Source: Rhodocyclales bacterium (GTDB taxonomy: Bacteria; Pseudomonadota; Gammaproteobacteria; Burkholderiales; Rhodocyclaceae). From it: 64,000 nucleotides of DNA. A program made the translations under genes and the position numbers. How positions within the stretch are numbered: position 1 is the first letter of the stretch; every line of letters begins with the position of its first letter. This document shows, piece after piece, positions 41,684-51,253 of the stretch. A model generated the notes under the pieces. That model did not search any database, had not been told where the DNA came from, and saw only the letters and a list, made by a program, of their open reading frames with translations. The stretch covers positions 43,021 to 107,020 of the forward strand of contig JACRIZ010000043.1 of assembly GCA_016235765.1 (NCBI GenBank), read 5' to 3'.

Positions 41684-43130
41684 ACGTTCACCAGGAACCC
41701 TGGTCGAGGGTACGATTCCCGAATCGAGTTTCGGCGGGCCGGAGTTCCGGGCGACTCTGCGGCTGTTGATGCTGCCGGCACTCCTGGCCGCGATGGTTGT
41801 ATTGGGCGTGCCCTTGTCGGGGGGGGCTCTGTACGCATTTGCTCTCATCGCTTGCGTGCCTGTGCTGCTGGCATTGCCGCGCAACCCCGAGCCCTTGTTG
41901 GCATTGTTCGTCTTGTATTTGCCCTTGTGCAAGAGCTATGCGATCCCGATCGCGCCAGGCATCAACGGCACCAACATGTTTGAAGCCGGTTTGCTCCTGG
42001 CGCTGATGTTCTCCAGGAGTCGGGGGCGCGAGGCGCCAATCGTTGACAAGCCCCTGCAATGGCCAGTCGCGCTCTGGGCGTTCCTCTCGTTGCTTTCCTT
42101 CGTTACGACAATGGAGCGCGTCGGCGTCGGCGAGGTCGTCATCGGTTACGCCTATTTGCTGAAGGCGTGGCTGGATCAGTTCATCGTGTTCTTTGTCGTT
42201 GGCGCGCTGATCAGTGACCGCAGCATGGCACGTCGGGTCATCATCTACCTGATGATCGGTACCATCCTGGTCATGTTCATAGGCTTCCAGGAATGGCTTG
42301 ATTCGCGGTTTCTGGATAGCATCGAAAAGTCGCGGCTGCTCGGACCGCAACTGCAACCCAACGATTTCGGCGCTTACCTGACCTACTCCGCGGGACCTTT
42401 TATCGGCCTGTTCCTCGTCAACTGGACAAGATGGCGTTCCTGGTTTCTGTTGGCATATTTCATCGTCCTCGCCCGGTTGACCCTGGCAACATTCTCCCGG
42501 GGAGCCTATATCGGACTCGGCGCGGCTCTGCTGGCCGCAACCTACGTTCGAAGCAAGCTGCTTCTCATCTTCGCCATCGGGCTGGTATTCGGGCTGATCA
42601 ACTTTGAACCAGCACTGATGCCGGAGTCCATGAAGGCCCGCGTCGGGCAGACAACTGGCGAAGCCGAATCGGCGGAGGAACTCGACAAGAGCTCCGGGAC
42701 CAGGATCGTTCTATGGGATGCGGCCATTGCCATGACACTGGAAAGGCCAATACTTGGTCACGGATTTGCATCCTTCCCGATGATGAAAGGCAAGTACACC
42801 GAAATTCCGGTTGAGGAGTCCGACAACCACAATATGTTCCTGTACATTTGCTCGCAAATGGGTATCCCGGCCCTGGCGGTCTTCCTCTTTTTGATTTGGC
42901 GAACCTACGTGTGCGGAGCCAGGCTATTTCGCTCATCGGCGAACACATTCGACAAGTCCATTGGCCTGGGCGCGGTAGCAATCGCTGGCGGCATTATTGG
43001 CGTCAACATGTTCGGCAGTCGAATGGTCGACATTGCGGTCTCGGGATATTATTGGGTCTATCTCGCCGCATTGGCTGCATTGCTTGGAAAGAACAATGCT
43101 TCTTCGCATACTCCGGGGAGACCCTCGTGA
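41658..43130 (+). CDS. O-antigen ligase / Wzy-like polysaccharide polymerase, multi-TM
   Basis: About 10-12 hydrophobic segments; RIVLWDAAIAMTLERPILGHGFASFPMMKGKYTEIPVEESDNHNMFLYICSQMGIPAL resembles the Wzy_C region with a conserved His. Confidence 0.88.
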   Translation: MRGSPDVVERSPGTLVEGTIPESSFGGPEFRATLRLLMLPALLAAMVVLGVPLSGGALYAFALIACVPVLLALPRNPEPLLALFVLYLPLCKSYAIPIAPGINGTNMFEAGLLLALMFSRSRGREAPIVDKPLQWPVALWAFLSLLSFVTTMERVGVGEVVIGYAYLLKAWLDQFIVFFVVGALISDRSMARRVIIYLMIGTILVMFIGFQEWLDSRFLDSIEKSRLLGPQLQPNDFGAYLTYSAGPFIGLFLVNWTRWRSWFLLAYFIVLARLTLATFSRGAYIGLGAALLAATYVRSKLLLIFAIGLVFGLINFEPALMPESMKARVGQTTGEAESAEELDKSSGTRIVLWDAAIAMTLERPILGHGFASFPMMKGKYTEIPVEESDNHNMFLYICSQMGIPALAVFLFLIWRTYVCGARLFRSSANTFDKSIGLGAVAIAGGIIGVNMFGSRMVDIAVSGYYWVYLAALAALLGKNNASSHTPGRPS

Positions 43131-44305
43131 CAACCTTGCCCGACACGCGACCGCTGGTCGTCCATCTGATCGATGAACTTCCACCTGACGGTGCCGAGCG
43201 TCTGGTCGTCGACATACTTCGGTATCCGAACCCGCGATTTCGCTACGCAGTGGGTTGCGTAATCCGTGGCGGCGTCCTGGAAGACGAGCTGCGGGCAATG
43301 GGCGTCCCCGTCGTCGTCTTCGGGAGACGTGGACGTCTCGATATCGGCCTGATCTTTCGACTGGCCCGGTGGATGCGTCGCGAGCAGGTGAAGGTACTCC
43401 ATACGCACCTGTTCACCGCCGATACTTACGGGCGGATTGCGGCGCGCATCGCGGGGGTCCCGGCCATATTCTGCACGGTGCACAATATCGTCAACCCGTG
43501 GAAGGGCCGGATCCATGCGGCGATCGATTGGCTGCTCGCACGGATTTCGACCCGTGTCATCGGGTGCACCGACGAAGTCGCGGAGGTGCTCAAGACGCGT
43601 GACCGCCTTCCCGCCGCACGAGTCGTCGCGATTCGAAATGGAATCGACTTGCGCCGTTTCCAGTCGATTTCGGGCGCCGGCGTCCGTGAGGAGTTCGGCA
43701 TACCTCCTGATCGGCTCCTGCTCGCGGTAATAGGGCGTCTGCATCCGCAGAAGGCCCATCTCGATTTGCTGCAGGTCTTTGCCTCGCTCCGCCCCGAGGT
43801 CAGAAGCAAATTCGCCTGCCTGATCGTCGGCGACGGCGATCTTCGCCAGACACTGGAGGAAGAGACGGCGCGCCTGGGCTTGCAGGAGCAGGTGATATTC
43901 ACCGGCTTGCGACGCGACGTTCCCCGTCTCTTGTGCGCGTTGGATCTGTTCGTAATGTCGTCGCGCTGGGAGGGACTGCCGATCGCCTTGCTCGAGGCGA
44001 TGGCCTGCGGCGTGGCCCCGTTGTCGACCGCCGTTGGCGGTGTCCCGGACGTAATTGAGAATGGCGTCAACGGCATACTCGTGGACGCCGGCGATGCCCC
44101 CGCAATGGCGGCCAAGCTTGCCTTGCTGATCGAGGATTCCGCGCTGCGCTTGCGCCTGGGGCGACAAGCGCAAGCGGACGTGTTGCGCCGCTATGACGTG
44201 CTTCGCACCGCCGAGGCGTACGACGCGCTCTATCGCGAGGCGCTTGGCATTGCCGGGCAAGTCGATGCCCTGAAGCCGATAGGCGCGATTGCGGCGAACG
44301 ACTAG
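43127..44305 (+). CDS. Glycosyltransferase, GT4-like family (GTG start)
   Basis: VVHLIDELPPDGAERLVVDIL; LLLAVIGRLHPQKAHLDLLQVFASL; VMSSRWEGLPIALLEAMACGVAPLSTAVGGVPDVIENGVNGILV. Confidence 0.93.
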   Translation: MTTLPDTRPLVVHLIDELPPDGAERLVVDILRYPNPRFRYAVGCVIRGGVLEDELRAMGVPVVVFGRRGRLDIGLIFRLARWMRREQVKVLHTHLFTADTYGRIAARIAGVPAIFCTVHNIVNPWKGRIHAAIDWLLARISTRVIGCTDEVAEVLKTRDRLPAARVVAIRNGIDLRRFQSISGAGVREEFGIPPDRLLLAVIGRLHPQKAHLDLLQVFASLRPEVRSKFACLIVGDGDLRQTLEEETARLGLQEQVIFTGLRRDVPRLLCALDLFVMSSRWEGLPIALLEAMACGVAPLSTAVGGVPDVIENGVNGILVDAGDAPAMAAKLALLIEDSALRLRLGRQAQADVLRRYDVLRTAEAYDALYREALGIAGQVDALKPIGAIAAND

Positions 44306-44306
44306 C

Positions 44307-45179
44307 ATGGGTATCGGTGGGGTGTTGCTCAGGCGACTGGCGGGAGCGGCGTTTCTGCCGGGTGCCTGGCTGCAGAGCAGATTCCAAGGTGGCATCCGCA
44401 TCCTGATGTATCACCGCGTTTCGCCAGCACCCGTCTATGACCAACTCACGGTAACCCCCGAGCGATTCGCCAGGCAAATGGAATATCTCCGTCGCCACTG
44501 CCGAATCCTCGGTCTTGCCCAGGCCGTCGACGAACTGCGAAGCTCCGAGTTCGTGCGGTCGGGAATCGTAGTCACTTTTGATGACGGCTACCGAGACAAT
44601 CTGGAGTTTGCGCTACCGATATTGAGGCGATTCGAAATTCCGGCAACCATTTTTGTCACTACCGCGTTCTGCGACCAGACGGCACGCCATCCGCGGTATC
44701 CGGAGAGTCCGGAACGTCTGCATCTCGACTGGCATGAGGTGCGTGAACTTGCCAATACACCGGGTATAAGCATCGGCTCCCACACGTTGACCCACCCGTA
44801 TTTGTCCCGAACAACGGATACCCAGGCATCGGTCGAGATTTGCTCGAGCAAGGACAGGCTGGCTTCGGAGGTTCAAGGGCCGGTGGACTACTTCTGTTAC
44901 CCCTCCGGTGACGTTACCGAGCGCGAGCAACAGATGGTCCAGTCGGCCGGGTATCGTGCGGCGGTCACCGTTGCGCCGGGTGTTAACGCTTGCGGCGTGG
45001 CGCTGCATGCTTTGCGAAGAACCGAAATCACGGATCGCGACGGCGTTGTCGATCTCTTCATGAAGGTGAAGGGTGCATATGATCCGATCCACCGGCTGCT
45101 CCATTGGCGCCGGCGCCGGAGTTTTGCGAAAGCGGCGACTGCCGCGCGTCTTGGAGTGGCATCGGGAGCGAACAAGTGA
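44307..45179 (+). CDS. Polysaccharide deacetylase (CE4/NodB domain), copy 3
   Basis: ILMYHRVSPAPVYDQLTVTPERFARQMEYL; IVVTFDDGYRDNLEFALPIL; IGSHTLTHPYLSRT; FCYPSGDVTEREQQMV. Confidence 0.92.
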   Translation: MGIGGVLLRRLAGAAFLPGAWLQSRFQGGIRILMYHRVSPAPVYDQLTVTPERFARQMEYLRRHCRILGLAQAVDELRSSEFVRSGIVVTFDDGYRDNLEFALPILRRFEIPATIFVTTAFCDQTARHPRYPESPERLHLDWHEVRELANTPGISIGSHTLTHPYLSRTTDTQASVEICSSKDRLASEVQGPVDYFCYPSGDVTEREQQMVQSAGYRAAVTVAPGVNACGVALHALRRTEITDRDGVVDLFMKVKGAYDPIHRLLHWRRRRSFAKAATAARLGVASGANK

Positions 45180-46306
45180 GAATCCTGTATCTGATGACGG
45201 AACCCCTCGGGATTGGCGGAGTTCAGTCCGACCTCCTGACACTCAGTGAAGATCTGACCAAGCGCGGACATGAGGTGCATGTGGCGGCAATGTCGGGCGT
45301 GCTGCTCGATGAAATCAAGGCCAAGGGCGCCAGGCATGTCGAGATCGATTTCCATTTTCGCGGGATCTTTGCCTTCGTCAAGGCCGTCAGGCTCTTGCGG
45401 CGATGCGTGCGCGAGCAGGAAATCGAGCTTGTGGCGCCGCAATCGGTACGCTCCACCGTCGTTGCATATTTCGCGCTGCGCTTGCTGCCATTCGGCTATC
45501 GGGTCAGGGCCACGGCGCGGCGGGTTCCGATTGTCACGACAATTCACAATATCCATAACCCGATCCATTTTCGCTATGCCGGTGCCATTCTGGAGCGCTG
45601 TGCGGATTACGTGATTTTTGAATCCCACTATGAGCGTAACCGCTTGCTGAAGAGCGGCCTCGACGAAGCAAAATCGACCGTGATCCACAGCGGTATCGAC
45701 ACCGACCGCTTCGTACCAGGGCTGCGCGCCGATTCGCTGGAAAAGCGCTACGGCCTCGATAAGGAGACTCACTTCGTTTTCGGTATCGTGGCCAGACTCT
45801 CGGAAGAAAAGGGGCACCGGTACCTGGTGGAGGCATTCAGGCGGGTGGTTGGTCGAATGCCCAACGCCAGGCTGATGATTGTCGGCGACGGGCCGCTGCT
45901 GGATGAGACCGTACGCCAGGTTGAGTCGCTGGCGCTGACCGGGACGGTGATCTTCACGGGGCTGCAACGCGATATTCCCGAATATCTCGCGTTGTTCGAT
46001 ACGTTCGTTCTTTCATCCACGCGGGAATCGTTTCCCCTGGCTGCGCGTGAAGCCATGGCGGCAGGAAAGGCCGTGATCGCTCCCCGCATTGGCGGGTGTC
46101 CGGAAGTGGTGGACGACGGTGTAACCGGATACCTGTTCGAGTCCGCCAACGTCGGCCAGCTCGCAGACTGCATGCTTCGCCTCGCGGAGAACGGTCAATA
46201 CCTCCAGTACGGTCGTGCTGCGCGCGAACGAGTTGAGCGGCTCTTTTCGCGGCGATCATGGGTCGACGGCGATGAAGATGCATATCTGCGTTGGTTGGCA
46301 AAATAG
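45176..46306 (+). CDS. Glycosyltransferase, GT4-like family (GTG start)
   Basis: ILYLMTEPLGIGGVQSDLLTLSEDLTKRGHEVHVAAM; GIVARLSEEKGHRYLVEAFRRVV; FVLSSTRESFPLAAREAMAAGKAVIAPRIGGCPEVVDDGVTGYLF. Confidence 0.93.
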   Translation: MRILYLMTEPLGIGGVQSDLLTLSEDLTKRGHEVHVAAMSGVLLDEIKAKGARHVEIDFHFRGIFAFVKAVRLLRRCVREQEIELVAPQSVRSTVVAYFALRLLPFGYRVRATARRVPIVTTIHNIHNPIHFRYAGAILERCADYVIFESHYERNRLLKSGLDEAKSTVIHSGIDTDRFVPGLRADSLEKRYGLDKETHFVFGIVARLSEEKGHRYLVEAFRRVVGRMPNARLMIVGDGPLLDETVRQVESLALTGTVIFTGLQRDIPEYLALFDTFVLSSTRESFPLAAREAMAAGKAVIAPRIGGCPEVVDDGVTGYLFESANVGQLADCMLRLAENGQYLQYGRAARERVERLFSRRSWVDGDEDAYLRWLAK

Positions 46307-46323
46307 TCCCGACACTCTTGTAT

Positions 46324-47703
46324 ATGGCCATTAACTCTGTTCGATTGCCTACGCTCAACGCAAAGGCGGTAGCCAGGTTCCCGTTGCTGCCGTGGTTGCT
46401 GGTGGGCTCCGCGTCTCTCGCCGTTGCGCTGGGTCTGGTTGTTCGGCGCTATCCTCCGTCGTTCTGGCTGGACCAGCCGGCTGCAGTCGCCAACTCGGGG
46501 TTCTGTGCCGGAATGGTGACGGACAAGCTGCCGCATCCGATGTCCAGTGTGCCGAAACCCGCAATGGGTGTCCCGTTCGTCGATCCGGCATTCGGCACCA
46601 GGGTGATACGGATCACCGACGTACAGGCTGAGACCGGATTCGTGGGCGGACGGGTGCCGATGTATTCGACGGTGCCGGCCTGGAATGCCGACGAGTCCTA
46701 TCTCATCGTCTTTCAGACGCATGCGTATTCGCAATCCGGCTTGCGGTCCCGGCACCTGCTGTATGACGGGAAGACCTACCAGTTCATCAGGGAACTCGAT
46801 ATCGGTCCGGCCGACGTCGAACACGTCTATTGGGATAGCAAGGATCCGGACGTACTTTACTACCCGTTTACCTACGAGGCCTCGGGGCGGCCGATTCGCC
46901 AACTCGTCAAGTATCACGTCGGATCGGGGCAAAGGGAAGTGCTGGAAAATTTCGCTTGCCCAGGCACGCTCGATTTTGGTCATCCGAAGTACATGGCCTG
47001 GGACGGGAGTCGTATCGGAATGCGGTGCCGGGGCAGGTACCCCGCTGCGGAGACCTTCGTTTTTGATCTATTGGCGTCGCGCGAAAGTCCGCGCATCAAC
47101 AGTCCCAGGGACATCGGCATCCAGGTTGCTCCGAGCGGCAAGTTGGGGATGTTCGGTTCATCGGTCATCGATCTTTCCTCGATGACACCGGTGCGGACGT
47201 TGAAGACCAACCCATGGGAGCACGGAACATTGGTCCCGACCGCTGGCGGCCAGGATGCCTTCGTTTCTGTTCAGTTTGACGGCAATTACATTGGTACGCT
47301 CATGCTGGAGAACCTCCAGACGGGGGGAGTCCGGGAGATCATCGGCAAGAAGACCGGCTGGCGGTCATATCCCCCGGTGACGACCCACATCTCCACCACG
47401 GCCTTCCAGGCGCGCGGCTGGGTGGCGGTTTCGATCGAAGGCGAACATGCCGGACGGAATGTTCTGGACCAGGAGCTCGTGATTGCGAACGTCGATACCG
47501 GCGAGGTTTGTCGAGCGGCACATCATCACTCGCGCAGCACGAGCGGACCGCGCGGCTATTGGGCAGAGCCCCATGTGGTGATCAGCCCGACGGGAACGCG
47601 CCTGATGTTCGGCAGCGACTGGGGCGGCGGTACCACGGTCGATACCTACATCGTAGAGTTGCCGGGATACACCAAAGGCCGTAGCCGCGCAACAGCCAAG
47701 TAG
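46324..47703 (+). CDS. Uncharacterised N-terminally anchored/secreted propeller-like protein (PD40-like), paralogue of 47791-50184
   Basis: N-terminal hydrophobic segment LLPWLLVGSASLAVALGLVV; repeated beta-type segments; DPAFGTRVIRITDV...TVPAWNADESYLIVFQTHAY...YWAEPHVVISPTGTRLMFGSDWGGGTTVDTYIVELPGY. Confidence 0.75.
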   Translation: MAINSVRLPTLNAKAVARFPLLPWLLVGSASLAVALGLVVRRYPPSFWLDQPAAVANSGFCAGMVTDKLPHPMSSVPKPAMGVPFVDPAFGTRVIRITDVQAETGFVGGRVPMYSTVPAWNADESYLIVFQTHAYSQSGLRSRHLLYDGKTYQFIRELDIGPADVEHVYWDSKDPDVLYYPFTYEASGRPIRQLVKYHVGSGQREVLENFACPGTLDFGHPKYMAWDGSRIGMRCRGRYPAAETFVFDLLASRESPRINSPRDIGIQVAPSGKLGMFGSSVIDLSSMTPVRTLKTNPWEHGTLVPTAGGQDAFVSVQFDGNYIGTLMLENLQTGGVREIIGKKTGWRSYPPVTTHISTTAFQARGWVAVSIEGEHAGRNVLDQELVIANVDTGEVCRAAHHHSRSTSGPRGYWAEPHVVISPTGTRLMFGSDWGGGTTVDTYIVELPGYTKGRSRATAK

Positions 47704-47747
47704 GCAGAGTTGGCGCTGCGAAACGTAACTCGGTAGATCACTGCTGC

Positions 47748-47774
47748 TGGCGGCCCGCAATCGCGTGGCCGCCA
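47748..47774. terminator. Putative hairpin (bidirectional terminator-like) between convergent genes
   Basis: TGGCGGCC-CGCAATCGCGT-GGCCGCCA: 8-bp perfect stem, 11-nt loop, in an 87-bp gap between convergent CDSs; no T-tract seen. Confidence 0.45.
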
Positions 47775-47790
47775 GACAAGCAGAGCGGTC

Positions 47791-50184
47791 TCAAGGAACG
47801 TAGGTCGGCAGTTCGATCACGTAGGTATCGACGGTCGAACCCTTGTACCAGTCGCTCGGGAACAGAATCCGGGTACCGCGCGGGCTGAGTATGACGTTAG
47901 GCTGCGCCCAGTAGTTCTGGTTCGACGAATTGGCGTCGTAACCAAAGCTGCGGTGATGCGCGAGACGACAGAAGCTTCCCGTGTCGACGTTGGCCAGCAG
48001 GATTTCCTGGGTGAGATAGGTCGCTGCCGGATTGGAAACATTGAGGCCATTCCCCGTCGCGCCGACTGCAACCCATCCCGGTTTCTGGAATGCCTTTCCG
48101 CTTACCAGAGTACCCGTGGGCGGATAGGGGTCGCCCTTGGCTTCGCCTATGATGGTCGAAACCGTGCCCTTGGTGAGGTTGGCGACCATGAGCGTACCGC
48201 TTCCGGACGGACCGTCGTACTGCACCCCGGCCACGAGATCGTCGCCGGCAGCATTCTTCATCATGTCGCTATGTTCCTCGCCGCTCCATGCCACCGTGCG
48301 GATGACCGTGTTGGTCGTCGCATCGAGCACCTTGCTGCTGGTGGTCCCCGCCAGATACCTCAGGGTACCCGATGGCGCCGCTTGGGGAACGAGAGCAATC
48401 AGATGCTGGGTGGGGCCGATGGTATTGGTGGAGAGCCGATAACTGAACCCCTCGAAGGTCGTATTGGCGCCCCCGGTCTTGCGGCATCCGAGTCCGATCA
48501 GATCGTTGTCGTAGCTCATGAAGAAGGGATCCTGGCCGCCACTCACCAGATCCGCCCCGGTACATACCGACTTGAGCACCCCACTGGCGATATCGGTGGC
48601 AAAGTTGTGGACCGTGTCCTTTGCTCCTGTCGAGACGTGCATGCGCGTCAGGACGTACGAATTCTGATCCACGTAGTAGATCAGGTCCGGATTCGTCCTA
48701 TCCCAGTAGAACTGTTCGACGTCGGCCGGATTGATGTCGAGCATCTTGATGAGGGCATAGGTTTTGCCATTGAGCAGCGCCCAGCCCCTGAACGGTTGGG
48801 TGACGTAGAGGAGCAGATAGGTTTCGTCAGCGTTCCAGGCGGGAATGGTCGGATATGCCGGGATGGCGACGGTGGCGCCTGGCCACTGGGTTGCCACATC
48901 GGTAATCCGGCGAATCGTCGTGCCGAAGTTCGGGTCCGTGACGGCCTGATAGAGGGCGGGCTTGGGCAGATTCGAATAGGCGACCAGACTCTTGCCGGTA
49001 TTGGCTACGCCGCTGCAAAGATCCGCCGACGGGCTGTTGGCTGTGCAGGTGATGCTGGCAGTGATATTGGCACTGCCCATCGTGCCGTTGCCGTTCGTCA
49101 CGCTGCAGGTCTGGCCCGATGGCTGCGCCAGGACCGAAACCGAATAGGGTGATCCGCTGGCAAGCGTGGTGCTGAAGGTATACGTTCCGTTGGCGGTCAC
49201 GGACAGGTTGTCGCCGCCGTTGTTTTGCGCGACGAAGCTTGTCGTTGCGGCCAGGCCGGATACCGTAGCGTTTACGTTGTAGTAAGTAGTCGTGGCGCAA
49301 TTGACGTTGACATTTGTGACATTCGACGCAGGTACGGTACCGCTGGCGTTCGAGATCACGCAGTTCTGGCCGACGGGCTGGGTCGAGACGGCGACCCCAT
49401 AGGCCGATCCGTACGACAGGGCCGTCGAGAAGGCAAAACTGCCGTTTGCCGAAACCGACGTCGTATTGCCGCCATTGTTTCGGAGCGAAACGGTCTTGCC
49501 GCTCCCCAACCCGCTCACCGTACCACCGATCGAGTAGGTCTTCGGAACGCACGACACGGCCACGCTGACATTGGCGGTGCCCACGTTGCCACTGCCGCTG
49601 GCAACCGTGCAAGTCTGGCCAAGTGGCTGTGTCAGCACCGTCACAGCGTATGCAGCTCCGCTCGTCAGCGGGGTGTTGAAATTGTAGGACGCATTGCCGG
49701 CGGCCGTCAGGTTGTCGCTCCCGTTGTTTTGCAGGACGACAGAGGTCCCTGCCACAAGCCCGGAGACGGCTATGCCTACATTGTAGGAAGAGCTGGAACC
49801 GGAACACGCTACGGATACGGTGGTGACATCGGCGTTGCCGACGGTACCGCTACCGTTGGTCACGGTGCAGGTTTGGCCGGTCGGTTGCGAAGCGACAGTC
49901 ACGGCGTAGGTTGCGCCGCTGGCGATGGGGGTACCGAACGCGAAGGTACCGTCTGCCGAAATTGTCTTGCTGTTCCCCCCGTTGTTCAGCAACCTCAGCG
50001 TGTTGCCGGAAGTCAGGCCGGTGACAGAGCCGCCGACAGCATAGGAGCTGGTGATAGCGGTACCGCTTACGGTGGTGCTCGTGCTGGTCGTTCCTTCGCT
50101 GCCGCCGCCGCCACCGCAACCGGATAGCATCGCCACAGAGGCGAACGAGGTGGCCAGAAAGACGTTCCTAAGATTTGATTTCAT
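47791..50184 (-). CDS. Uncharacterised lipoprotein: four Ig-like repeats plus C-terminal propeller-like domain
   Basis: Start MKSNLRNVFLATSFASVAMLSGCGGGGG (lipobox LSGC); four approx. 80-residue Y-x-V-x-x-x-V-x-G-L repeats; C-terminal DPNFGTTIRRITDV...TIPAWNADETYLLLY...YWAQPNVILSPRGTRILFPSDWYKGSTVDTYVIELPTYVP. Confidence 0.82.
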   Translation of the reverse strand: MKSNLRNVFLATSFASVAMLSGCGGGGGSEGTTSTSTTVSGTAITSSYAVGGSVTGLTSGNTLRLLNNGGNSKTISADGTFAFGTPIASGATYAVTVASQPTGQTCTVTNGSGTVGNADVTTVSVACSGSSSSYNVGIAVSGLVAGTSVVLQNNGSDNLTAAGNASYNFNTPLTSGAAYAVTVLTQPLGQTCTVASGSGNVGTANVSVAVSCVPKTYSIGGTVSGLGSGKTVSLRNNGGNTTSVSANGSFAFSTALSYGSAYGVAVSTQPVGQNCVISNASGTVPASNVTNVNVNCATTTYYNVNATVSGLAATTSFVAQNNGGDNLSVTANGTYTFSTTLASGSPYSVSVLAQPSGQTCSVTNGNGTMGSANITASITCTANSPSADLCSGVANTGKSLVAYSNLPKPALYQAVTDPNFGTTIRRITDVATQWPGATVAIPAYPTIPAWNADETYLLLYVTQPFRGWALLNGKTYALIKMLDINPADVEQFYWDRTNPDLIYYVDQNSYVLTRMHVSTGAKDTVHNFATDIASGVLKSVCTGADLVSGGQDPFFMSYDNDLIGLGCRKTGGANTTFEGFSYRLSTNTIGPTQHLIALVPQAAPSGTLRYLAGTTSSKVLDATTNTVIRTVAWSGEEHSDMMKNAAGDDLVAGVQYDGPSGSGTLMVANLTKGTVSTIIGEAKGDPYPPTGTLVSGKAFQKPGWVAVGATGNGLNVSNPAATYLTQEILLANVDTGSFCRLAHHRSFGYDANSSNQNYWAQPNVILSPRGTRILFPSDWYKGSTVDTYVIELPTYVP
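49045..50043 (-). repeat. Four tandem Ig-like protein repeats (approx. 79-86 aa each) within the lipoprotein gene
   Basis: Repeat starts YAVGGSVTGL / YNVGIAVSGL / YSIGGTVSGL / YNVNATVSGL; each contains an LNNGG/QNNGS-type motif, a QPxGQxC motif and a terminal Cys. Confidence 0.85.
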
Positions 50185-50398
50185 GATTCGTGCTCCCCGA
50201 GTCATACACCGACTTGTCAGCAGAGAAAAGTCCTTGATGACTCATTATGATAGTGCGTCCGCTTGCCACCGCTACGTCGTTTAACCACGACATGCTTGTC
50301 AGTTTAGATCGATTCTCGATGACTGTCGTCTCAATGGCATTCCTGCGTCATCTTGCTGTCGTGGAACTGTGGTACCAGACCGTCCGACGTTCGGCAGG

Positions 50399-51169
50399 CT
50401 ACCGCGCCCATCCGCGCAGTCGATAGTATTCGCGCCCCACCACTTCGTGAATGACCGCCGACCAAACGTCGGGTGCACCGTTGTCGGGAAACCAGATGCG
50501 CCAGGTTGGATCTTCCACCTGGCGATAGTCGCATGGCCAAGGAATGGCCTGAAGATCCAGTTGCGACGCGACGGCAAGTGCTCTGGGCATGTGAATTGCG
50601 CTTGTGACGATCCAGATGGTCGCTTGACTGGCGCCGATTGCATCGCGCGCGTGCAGCAGATCCTGATAAGTATTGTCGGAATTCGGTACCGCGATGATCG
50701 AGTCGGCCGGTATGCCGGCATCCATCGCAATTCCGCGCATGAGTGCGGCCAGCGACTGATTTGGTGTCTCGGCCGGGCCGCCCGTTACAACCAGTGTTCC
50801 GCCGACCATTTTCGAGAGTTTCACTCCGGCATTGAGTCTTTCCCATCCGGCGGCATCAAGTTTCGGGTGCGGTTGTCCGTTGCGCGCGCGCATCTGGCCA
50901 CTGCCAAGCACGACGATGAAGCGATCGTGACCGCGGGTGCTCTGTTCCGGGCGCAATTCGGAAACCGGCCCTTCCAGGTAGGAGACGGCTAGATTTGCCA
51001 GCCCCGGCGTCGAGAATGTCCAGACCCAAACCACCGCGACGAGCAGCGGGCCGGATAGCCGATGGATGCGCAGAGCGGCCGTTGACCGTAGTGAAAGTAC
51101 GGCAAGTACCGTGACCAAGGCCACGAGCAGCACAGGAGTTGGAAGCAGGAGATCGAGAAGATCGGCCAT
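50399..51169 (-). CDS. YdcF family (DUF218; ElyC/SanA-like) membrane protein
   Basis: Two N-terminal TM segments; DRFIVVLGSGQMRARNG...LVVTGGPAETPNQSLAALMRGIAMDAGIPADSIIAVPNSDNTYQDLLHA...WIVTSAIHMPRALAVA. Confidence 0.9.
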   Translation of the reverse strand: MADLLDLLLPTPVLLVALVTVLAVLSLRSTAALRIHRLSGPLLVAVVWVWTFSTPGLANLAVSYLEGPVSELRPEQSTRGHDRFIVVLGSGQMRARNGQPHPKLDAAGWERLNAGVKLSKMVGGTLVVTGGPAETPNQSLAALMRGIAMDAGIPADSIIAVPNSDNTYQDLLHARDAIGASQATIWIVTSAIHMPRALAVASQLDLQAIPWPCDYRQVEDPTWRIWFPDNGAPDVWSAVIHEVVGREYYRLRGWAR

Positions 51170-51253
51170 GGCCTGGCTACGAATCGGCGCGACGCAATCG
51201 AGCGCCGCGCGAGGCGCCGATCCTGGCTGGCATGCGTTGCACGCGAACCGCGC

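Noticed and set aside
49045-50043. Possible CRISPR or DNA satellite from the periodic signal
   Set aside because: The periodicity is about 240-260 bp at the protein level (Ig-like repeats) with diverged DNA; no short identical repeats with spacers.
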